Assembly: GCA_964542165.1 (NCBI GenBank)
Contig: CAZITQ010000008.1
Location: 18,445 to 82,444, forward strand
Length of the DNA: 64,000 nucleotides
From: CAYTBN01 sp964542165
Lineage (GTDB): Bacteria > Myxococcota_A > UBA796 > UBA9615 > CAYRNR01
Reading direction: 5' to 3'
The notes under the pieces are model-generated. The model worked only from the letters and a program-made list of their open reading frames with translations, did not search any database and was not told the DNA's origin. The translations under genes were made by a program, and so were the position numbers. Positions 57,979-64,000 of the stretch are shown one piece after another (within the stretch, counting starts at the first letter, position 1; every line of letters begins with the position of its first letter).

Positions 57979-59301
57979 TCAGGCCCCGTCCGGTGCCGCC
58001 GTCCAGCGCTCCATGCGGTACGTCCCGTGCTCGTCGAACACGTCGGTGTGATTCCGCAGACCCAGCCAGCCGCCGTAGCGCTGCAGCACGTGGTAGACGG
58101 CGAGCCACGAGGTGTGCTGGTCGCGGTAACCGCTGCCGGTCAGCAGCTCGGCCAGGGCGTCGGCGGGGGGCACCAGGTTCAGTTCCTGCCGGCGGTGGGC
58201 GTTGCGGTCCGAGGTGGCCTTGAGGCGGTCGCCGGTGCGGAAGTCGCGGATCTCGAACTCCCGGCCTGCGTCGTGGATCAGCCCCGAGTTGTAGACCAGC
58301 GACCCCAGGATGAACTGCTCGTCCAGGGGCCGGTCGTGGAGCAGGGGGCGCCCGTCCTTCTTCAGCTTGCGCTGGGCGATCCGCTTCTCCCAGATCCACA
58401 TCAGCGCGGTGCCGGCGATGGACTCCTCGAAGGTCATCTGGCGCTGGAGCACCGCGCGCTCGCCCTCGTCGGTCTCCCGGGTGCCGACGATCCCGGACAG
58501 CTCCGTACCGAGGGCGGCGTCCAGGCGACCCATCAGATCGGCGAGCTCCGCGGTCCCCGACGCGATGTCGTCCAGACCCACGCCGTAGACCGGGTGGATC
58601 GAGTTCAGCTCGTCCTGATTCTCGCGCAGCAGCAGGGCGCCGCCCTCGGAGACCCAGGTCACGGCCACCTCGGCGTCGTTGATTCGCAGGGGCTGGTCCG
58701 TCTCCACCAGCCAGGCGTTGATGACCTCCACGGAGGTGTGGGTGGTCCGCGCCAGGGTCCCCTCGTGCTCGGCGGTGTCCCACTTTCCGTCGAAGTAGCC
58801 GAAGTAGCGTTTGGGGAAGACCCCCGACGAGACGTAGGCCTCGATCTTGAACACCTCGTAGTCGATGACCGTGCGTCGGATCTCGTCCTCGGTCATCGGG
58901 AAGATCTCGCCCCCGGCGAGGCGGGCCTTGGCGTCCAGGTTGGCGCAGACCTGGGTCCGGAGCAGGCGCCCGACGTCATCGTCCCCGGCGTCGCCCGTTG
59001 CGCGCAGTCGCTTCCCGAGATCGCTGGCCGCCCGATCCAGGTGCTCGACGAGACGTGAGGTCGCCTCCGCGTCGACGAACCGGCCGATGGCGACTGCCGG
59101 ATCCTCGGCCACAGCCTCGGTCTCGGGCCCGGACTCGGACTCGACCTCGGTCTCGGCCACGGACCCGGTCACGGTCGGGCGGCCATCTGACTCGGACTCG
59201 GACCCGGCCTCGCGTTCCCCCCGCCCACAAGCCGGGCAGATCACCCCCCCACCCAGGATCGCGATCAAGGCAAACGAAGGACCGGCAAGACCGACACGCA
59301 C
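57979..59301 (-). CDS. Lipoprotein with ESES/GRPT linker, unknown
   Basis: The 440-residue lipoprotein (C25 in VICPAC) has a Glu/Ser/Thr linker (SESESDGRPTVTGSVAETEV) whose style matches the GRPTETE repeat of the P2 protein at 28116-28727, although the mature domains are unrelated. The mature part has a helical region, then mixed alpha/beta (DYEVFKIEAYVSSGVFPKRY, NAWLVETDQPLRINDAEVAV) ending with the aromatic LAVYHVLQRYGGWLGLRN. It is 2 nt from the convergent gene. No family is recognised. Confidence 0.68.
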   Translation of the reverse strand: MRVGLAGPSFALIAILGGGVICPACGRGEREAGSESESDGRPTVTGSVAETEVESESGPETEAVAEDPAVAIGRFVDAEATSRLVEHLDRAASDLGKRLRATGDAGDDDVGRLLRTQVCANLDAKARLAGGEIFPMTEDEIRRTVIDYEVFKIEAYVSSGVFPKRYFGYFDGKWDTAEHEGTLARTTHTSVEVINAWLVETDQPLRINDAEVAVTWVSEGGALLLRENQDELNSIHPVYGVGLDDIASGTAELADLMGRLDAALGTELSGIVGTRETDEGERAVLQRQMTFEESIAGTALMWIWEKRIAQRKLKKDGRPLLHDRPLDEQFILGSLVYNSGLIHDAGREFEIRDFRTGDRLKATSDRNAHRRQELNLVPPADALAELLTGSGYRDQHTSWLAVYHVLQRYGGWLGLRNHTDVFDEHGTYRMERWTAAPDGA

Positions 59302-59335
59302 GGTCCCGCAACGCCCGAACCCCCCCGCAGATTCC

Positions 59336-60253
59336 CTAGAACGACCAGCTCGCCGACAGACCCACCGTCTTGGTCTTGGGATCGTGCATCGGCGCCACGC
59401 CCAGCAGCCTCGGCCGGGGCCGGTCCACCCGGGAGATGCCCGGGTGCTGCCGCTCCGCGACCTGGCAGCGCTGGATTCCCGCCAGCATCATCGGCACACC
59501 CGCGATCAGGAAGGGCAGCCCGGTGAGCATCACCCGGCTGCTGAAGTCGCCATCTCCTCCCAGGGACAGCTCGAAGGGCATGAAGGCGATCCCGCCCAGG
59601 GCCACGGCCACCCCGCCCGCCGCCACGAAGGCCACGCCGGACTTGAGCAGCAGCCGGCCGGGCTTGTCGTCCCACCCGGATTCGTGTCCGTAGAGTTCGG
59701 CCGACGCCTGGTCGCCCATCGCTGCCAGCCCCAGACCGGTGGCCATCGTCGCCACACCGGCGATGGGGAGGAGATAGACCCGCTCGTCCGCGATCCAGCG
59801 GGCGTTCTCCCCGTGGACCGCGATGGACATCCAGACCGAGGTCATCACCATGCCCGTGAGCAGGTAGGGCAGGTGCAGGATCTTCGCGGCCTTGGCCCGC
59901 CGCCAGGCCGCCAGGTGACGCAGGTCGTCGACCTCGCTCGTCCCCTTGCCCGCCAGGACGAGCCCGGTCACGAAGGTCGGGATCCCGGTCGTCAGCAGAT
60001 TCGCCGTCAGGGCGATCCGGACCGGGTGTCCCCTCCACAGGGGCTGGTAGGGAACGTCCGGCGCCGAGGCCAGGACCACCCCGCCGATGGTCAGCCCCCC
60101 ACCGAGCGCGGTCAAGGCGGTCGGCCCGGCGATGGAGACGAGGTCGAGGTCCTCACCCCCGTCGGTGGTGTGTGCGGCGGCGGTTCCCGCGAAGAGCGCG
60201 GCGAGGGCGAAGGCCAGGATGGCCGGCGTCGGCTTCCGGTTCGAGTTCGTCAT
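59336..60253 (-). CDS. Polytopic membrane protein, unknown
   Basis: The 305-residue protein has a signal-like N-terminus (AILAFALAALFAGTAAAHTT) and about six further helices (LTALGGGLTIGGVVLASA, VRIALTANLLTTGIPTFVTG, LPYLLTGMVMTSVWMSIAVH and similar). The end is TKTVGLSASWSF, an outer-membrane-like terminal Phe, but the helices argue against a beta-barrel. No family is recognised. Confidence 0.65.
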   Translation of the reverse strand: MTNSNRKPTPAILAFALAALFAGTAAAHTTDGGEDLDLVSIAGPTALTALGGGLTIGGVVLASAPDVPYQPLWRGHPVRIALTANLLTTGIPTFVTGLVLAGKGTSEVDDLRHLAAWRRAKAAKILHLPYLLTGMVMTSVWMSIAVHGENARWIADERVYLLPIAGVATMATGLGLAAMGDQASAELYGHESGWDDKPGRLLLKSGVAFVAAGGVAVALGGIAFMPFELSLGGDGDFSSRVMLTGLPFLIAGVPMMLAGIQRCQVAERQHPGISRVDRPRPRLLGVAPMHDPKTKTVGLSASWSF

Positions 60254-60414
60254 CGAGTCGGTCCTCCCGTGGGTGCCCCGTGGACGTACGCCAGCGGTGT
60301 TGTGCAGGACCCGTGCCACGCCACCCGCAGCGGATCGAGGACGGCGTGCTGTAACGGTCTGTTGACGATCCGGAAGGTCGAGTCGCCGATCGTGGAGAAC
60401 GGGTGGGCGCGAGG
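60254..60414. other. Intergenic, no gene seen
   Basis: 161 bp between two leftward genes. I see no inverted repeat, promoter or coding signal that stands out. Confidence 0.5.
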
Positions 60415-61599
60415 TCAGCGCCGGGTCTGACCTCCAGAGGACAGATCCGGCAGCCCCATCGCCGCAAGCGTCGCCCACAGGAGGAGGGCACCGCCCACCC
60501 ACAGTGGATGGAACACGCTCATGAAGAAGCCGGCCAGGGCGAGGAAGCCCAGGGAGAGGAGGACGATGGCCCCGAACAGCTGCGTCCGGCGAAGGAGGTC
60601 GGTGGGGCGCAGGGCGACCCGGATGCCGTGGACGAGGACGAGGAGGGGCGCGGGGATCAACAGCATCGGGAGCAGGAAGTAGACGGGGAGCGCGGTCAGC
60701 ACGAAGACGGCCTGCCGGCGTGCGGCGCGGTGGGAGCGCCTGTCCGGGTCCGGGAGAACCTCCGGTCCGCGCCAGCTAAGCAGTCGCTCCAGGATGCGGG
60801 GCCTCGTGAGCAGGAGCACCACGGCGGGCAGCGCGACGATCAGCACGACCTGCACGGGCGTCATGCCGAGCAGCGGCGCGCCCTCCTCGTCCCCCCGCGT
60901 GAACTCGCTGAGCAGCCGACCCAGAGAGAACAGCAGTACGAACCACAGCAGCAGCCTGCCGCGTGCCCTCTCGGTCCGGTGCATCTGCCACAGGATGCCC
61001 GCCCAGACGGCGTACAGCGCGCCGTCTAGGGCCTGGGTGGGGAAGGCGTCCAGCCCGTCGGCCGGCGAGTTCGGACCGACCCAGGAGAAGTGGACGAAGG
61101 GGAAGCCCGCGCCCACGATGCCGTGGCAGCAGCCGTTGACCAGGCACCCGAGCTTGCACATCGCGAGGGCGGCGGGGAGGGCCACCGCGACGGCGTCTCC
61201 CACGTCTCCGCGCACCCGCGGAGCTTCGCGCACCAGCACCAAGGCCAGGACAACGGTGCCCACGATGGCCAGCGGGCCGCCCCACAGCCCGCCCGTGGAC
61301 TCGAACAGCGCCATGACGTCGGCCGTCACGTGTTCGAGGGTCGGGGCGGCCCAGTCGGTGACCGATCCCGTGGCTGCATCCACGTACGGTTGATTTCGCA
61401 GGGTGTTCCGGACCACCAGGAAGTAGAGGGCGTGGGCCACCGGGCCCATGCCCATCGCGTACGTGGTCAGCAGGAGCACGACCCAACGCATGGGCACGTC
61501 GCGGCGTCGGGCCAGCCGCCAGGCGAGGGCGGCGAAGACGAACCAGCCCCCCAGGTAGAGCAGGAAGTAACCCCAATCGTGGTACCAGCGGCCGTCCAT
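60415..61599 (-). CDS. Lgt-related (prolipoprotein diacylglyceryl transferase-like) membrane protein
   Basis: The 394-residue polytopic protein has the hallmark of Lgt-related proteins, CKLGCLVNGCCHG (about 152-164), and a later FPTQALDGALYAVWAGIL plus SLGRLLSEFTRGD, echoing the substrate-binding Arg/Glu stretch of Lgt. It carries extra C-terminal helices. Lgt attaches diacylglycerol to the lipobox Cys, which is relevant in a region so rich in lipoproteins. Whether this is the housekeeping enzyme or a specialised paralogue cannot be decided here; the divergence from canonical Lgt suggests the latter. Confidence 0.8.
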   Translation of the reverse strand: MDGRWYHDWGYFLLYLGGWFVFAALAWRLARRRDVPMRWVVLLLTTYAMGMGPVAHALYFLVVRNTLRNQPYVDAATGSVTDWAAPTLEHVTADVMALFESTGGLWGGPLAIVGTVVLALVLVREAPRVRGDVGDAVAVALPAALAMCKLGCLVNGCCHGIVGAGFPFVHFSWVGPNSPADGLDAFPTQALDGALYAVWAGILWQMHRTERARGRLLLWFVLLFSLGRLLSEFTRGDEEGAPLLGMTPVQVVLIVALPAVVLLLTRPRILERLLSWRGPEVLPDPDRRSHRAARRQAVFVLTALPVYFLLPMLLIPAPLLVLVHGIRVALRPTDLLRRTQLFGAIVLLSLGFLALAGFFMSVFHPLWVGGALLLWATLAAMGLPDLSSGGQTRR

Positions 61600-61636
61600 C
61601 CGGGAGTCGCTCCCCCTCGCCCCGACTATAGCGCGG

Positions 61637-63706
61637 TCAGGGAACCCGCTCGGGCGGAGTGCCCTCGCGGCTGCTCCGGGCCCAGGTGGAACCCCGTCCG
61701 ACGGCCAGGCCCTCCAGGAAGGAGAGACCGTCGGCCGGACCGAGCCGTCGGGCGACGTCCAGCAGCTCCTCGCCCCGATAGCCGTGGGCCCGGCCGTACG
61801 CCGCGCCCGCGCCGCGGAGGACGGCGGCGCGCAGCACGGGATCGTCCGGGAGCAACGCCTCCCCCCCCTGGACGATGTCCCCTGAGACGCGGACCTCGCC
61901 GGGTGCCGGCGCGGCGCCGAGCAGTTCTCCCACGGCTGGGCAGAGACTGCACTCGGCCGCCTGAATCGGACCTCCCAGCAGGGCCACCGCCTCGGCGGGA
62001 GACAGAGCGTCTCCCTCAGGTACCAGCAAGGTGAGGTTCTGCTCCCACACTCCCGTCGCGATGGCTCGGCGCTCCTCCTCTCCGGCTGCCTCCAGCAGTG
62101 CTGCCAGCTGGGGCAGGAACGACTCGGTGGGAACGCCGAAGGCCCGGCGCTGGTGCCGCAGCGCGAGGCCCATGCCGTGGAGGACCATCCGCTGCTCGCC
62201 GGGAGACCGCGACGGGTGGGCGCGGATCTCGTCCAGGATCTCCACGGCCTCGGATTCGTCGCCCCGGATCAGCCGCTCGGCGAGGTCGACCCCCGAGGCC
62301 CGGTGGTGGTTGACGGTCGAGACCCAGTCACCGCCGGAGAAGATGGCTCGGTCGGCCTCGTCCAGGTGGTAGGCGCCGTAGTGCTGGAAGAACCGGTAGT
62401 CCACGGGAGGGATGTGGTGGGCCCGGGGATCGGTGGCCTCGTCCTCGGCGCCGGAGATCCACGCGACCTTCGCCGTGATGCCCGGGGCCGCGATCAGCAA
62501 CACCAGCAGTGCCGCTCCGGCGCGGCCGGGCAGCCCCAGGCTCCACAGGCGCCCCGCCCCGGTGGCCGCGGAGGCCAGCAGGAGGACCATCACTGGCACC
62601 AGGTAGCGCACCCGGAAGGGCTCGGGGAAGGCGGAGGGATCCGGGTCGGTCCGCCACGGCGCCACGGTGTACGCGGCCATGTCGGCCAGCATCAAGGCGA
62701 AGGGGAGAAGCCCCACGAGGCGCCACCCGCGGCGCCTGCGGAGCGAGAGCACCACACCCGCCAGGGCGAGCAGCCACAGCGTCGGGAGGACCGCGGTGTC
62801 CCAGATCCCCAGCGGGTCACGGCCCGGGAGCCCGCACATGACCGGGGTGTAGTTGCCCAGGGTGGCCTCCCAGGCCCGGGTCGGGACCATGGCGAGGACC
62901 TCGGCCAGGGCGGGAAGGTTGACGTCCACCCCCTCCTCGTGGGGTACCAGGCCGAACCGGGCCACCATCAGTACGGAGCGGTCGCTGGACAGCGCATACC
63001 CCACCAGGGGCACCAGACCCGCAGCCGCGCCGGCGGCGAACCAGGGCAAACCCTTGAGGCATGCCCGGGATCCCAGGACACCCACGACGAGCAGGGCCAG
63101 GGTCGGCAGGGCGAAGGCGGAGTGGAAGCAAAACCAGAACCCGAATCCCGCTGCAGCCCCCCAGGCGAGCCAGAGTAGACGGGGATTCCCACCGGCCACC
63201 GGCCGTCGACGGAGCAATGCCGCGGCGAGAACCGCCTGCACCAGGACCAGCGCCGTGACCTCGAAGTGATTGCCCCACAGCATCGACATGGCCTGGGTGA
63301 GCAGGGTCGGCGCGCCGATCATCAACGCGACGAACGCCCACGCCGCGGGGCGGCCCGCGGTCTGCACCAGCAGCCGGTGACCCGCGACCACGATCCCAGC
63401 CGCGAACAGCCCGGCCACCGCCTTCCACGCCAGGTACCCCACCCCCGCCACGGCGAAGGACAGCCACCCCAGCAGCGCCACTCCGGTGCACCCGCCGCAG
63501 AACGACCGGTACTGGTAGTCCAACAGGTGCCGCAGGTTTCCCACCAGCAGCTCCCGCGCCACGGTGGCGTTGTGGAGTTCCTCGTTGTTCACGAAGTAGA
63601 ACGGCGTGGCCGCGATCATCGCGTGATGCACGCCCGCCACCGCGACCCCCGTCACAAGGAGCCAGGGCCAGTCCGAACGGAGCAGTGAGGGGAGCGGTCG
63701 ATGCAC
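61637..63706 (-). CDS. Large polytopic membrane protein, GT-C glycosyltransferase-like
   Basis: About 690 residues with 11-13 helices in the first two thirds (LLVTGVAVAGVHHAMIA, LLWLAWGAAAGFGFWFCFHS and so on) and a soluble C-terminal region (about 445-689). An acidic pair in the first loop (NNEELHNATVARELLVG) resembles the DxD/ExD loop of GT-C (PMT/ArnT-like) lipid-linked glycosyltransferases, but no signature is firm. The start is placed at GTG 63706, because the TTG at 63769 abuts the inverted repeat. It may be involved in envelope glycan transfer. Confidence 0.6.
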   Translation of the reverse strand: MHRPLPSLLRSDWPWLLVTGVAVAGVHHAMIAATPFYFVNNEELHNATVARELLVGNLRHLLDYQYRSFCGGCTGVALLGWLSFAVAGVGYLAWKAVAGLFAAGIVVAGHRLLVQTAGRPAAWAFVALMIGAPTLLTQAMSMLWGNHFEVTALVLVQAVLAAALLRRRPVAGGNPRLLWLAWGAAAGFGFWFCFHSAFALPTLALLVVGVLGSRACLKGLPWFAAGAAAGLVPLVGYALSSDRSVLMVARFGLVPHEEGVDVNLPALAEVLAMVPTRAWEATLGNYTPVMCGLPGRDPLGIWDTAVLPTLWLLALAGVVLSLRRRRGWRLVGLLPFALMLADMAAYTVAPWRTDPDPSAFPEPFRVRYLVPVMVLLLASAATGAGRLWSLGLPGRAGAALLVLLIAAPGITAKVAWISGAEDEATDPRAHHIPPVDYRFFQHYGAYHLDEADRAIFSGGDWVSTVNHHRASGVDLAERLIRGDESEAVEILDEIRAHPSRSPGEQRMVLHGMGLALRHQRRAFGVPTESFLPQLAALLEAAGEEERRAIATGVWEQNLTLLVPEGDALSPAEAVALLGGPIQAAECSLCPAVGELLGAAPAPGEVRVSGDIVQGGEALLPDDPVLRAAVLRGAGAAYGRAHGYRGEELLDVARRLGPADGLSFLEGLAVGRGSTWARSSREGTPPERVP

Positions 63707-63769
63707 CGCCGCCCATACTAATACGCCACCGCCACGAACTGACCGCCCTCCCCGGCGCAAGCGAATCAA

Positions 63770-63870
63770 GAAAGGGGACGTACGTAACTAGTTAACTTGC
63801 TGGGCGAGGGGCACAACAAGGGACGTGCTGGACTCCCCAGCAAGTTAACTAGTTACGTACGTCCCCTTTC
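63770..63870. repeat. Perfect 35-bp inverted repeat with 31-bp loop (REP/MITE-like)
   Basis: The arms at 63770-63804 and 63836-63870 are exact reverse complements. Each arm itself contains small palindromes (ACGTACGT, AACTAGTT, GTTAAC), and the arm ends read GAAAGGGGACG. The loop holds GCAC/GTGC. Arms are much richer in A/T than the surroundings. It lies between a leftward and a rightward gene, and would fold as a strong hairpin or cruciform. The design resembles REP elements linked to RAYT transposases or a small MITE. Confidence 0.85.
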
Positions 63871-63938
63871 AGACGTCCGCGCCGGCGAGTGGGAAAGCGC
63901 TGCTAGACTGATCTTCCTGCACACGGAGGGAGATTCCC

Positions 63939-64000
63939 ATGTCCGCACGTTGGTTGCTCTTGGCTCTGCTGGGACTGTCCCTGGTTGTTGGCTGTCCTGA
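63939..64000 (+). CDS. Lipoprotein gene start (partial, cut by right edge)
   Basis: An ATG with GGAGGGAG upstream opens a typical lipoprotein signal peptide, MSARWLLLALLGLSLVVGCP, whose lipobox is VVGC. The rest lies beyond the window. The GCP after the lipobox is the same as in other Asp-linker lipoproteins here. Confidence 0.75.
   Translation, partial: MSARWLLLALLGLSLVVGCP

Noticed and set aside
63707..63769. N-terminal extension of the GT-C-like gene to TTG 63769
   Set aside because: It starts at the border of the inverted repeat, is Arg/Gly-rich, and lies before the natural start of the hydrophobic domain.

Overview
The window is very GC-rich and gene-dense, and both strands are used. 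Much of it encodes secreted or lipid-anchored proteins: lipoprotein signal peptides followed by Asp-rich linkers of GDDDT type, RCC1-like and other beta-propellers, right-handed beta-helix proteins, MopE-type calcium/metal-binding repeats, an AgmX/PglI-type tail domain, eukaryote-like Ser/Thr kinases and a GAF-type sigma54 activator. This repertoire fits Myxococcota or a related lineage of the former Deltaproteobacteria. That assignment is inferred from gene content. I saw no rRNA, tRNA, CRISPR array or transposase gene.

Layout. 1-795 is the 5' part of a lipoprotein gene that runs off the left edge. 0.9-3.0 kb is a compact regulator-hgcA-hgcB operon, the two genes of mercury methylation, behind a thiol-rich MarR-type regulator with a palindromic operator. 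3.0-6.3 kb holds a TPR/RCC1 protein and an orphan T4-gp19/eCIS-type tail-tube protein. 6.4-17.6 kb contains Asp-linker lipoproteins, a parallel beta-helix protein, an exported TldD/TldE-like pair and an esterase-like lipoprotein. 17.7-21.1 kb has an HDOD protein, an AraC regulator with an array of direct repeats, and an oligopeptide-binding lipoprotein. 21.3-25.5 kb is a two-gene signalling operon: a sigma54 activator and a Ser/Thr kinase fused to a formylglycine-generating-enzyme-like domain.

26.1-30.9 kb has a possible small-RNA locus, a PAS protein, and an operon of a radical SAM/SPASM enzyme with two paralogous small lipoproteins that look like its substrates. A third protein nearby has a similar leader, and a thioredoxin-like protein follows. 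31-34.2 kb holds a leucine-rich-repeat lipoprotein, a POT/MFS-like transporter and a membrane protein. 34.2-40.3 kb contains a decayed gene copy, regulatory signals and three tandem paralogous beta-helix/MopE lipoproteins. 40.3-45.7 kb is one giant Ser/Thr kinase-STAND NTPase-WD40 protein. 45.8-63.7 kb carries further TPR, RCC1, propeller, zinc-ribbon, FGE-like, Lgt-like and GT-C-like membrane proteins. A perfect 35-bp inverted repeat lies near the right edge, followed by the start of another lipoprotein gene.

The two most interesting systems are the hgcAB operon, with thiol-rich extensions on all three proteins, and the radical SAM/two-lipoprotein operon, whose putative substrates carry repeated small-Gly-x-[V/I] units and look like a multi-site peptide maturation system. 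Long poly-G tracts inside surface-protein genes, one with the frame broken exactly at the tract, suggest phase variation or tract-length error.
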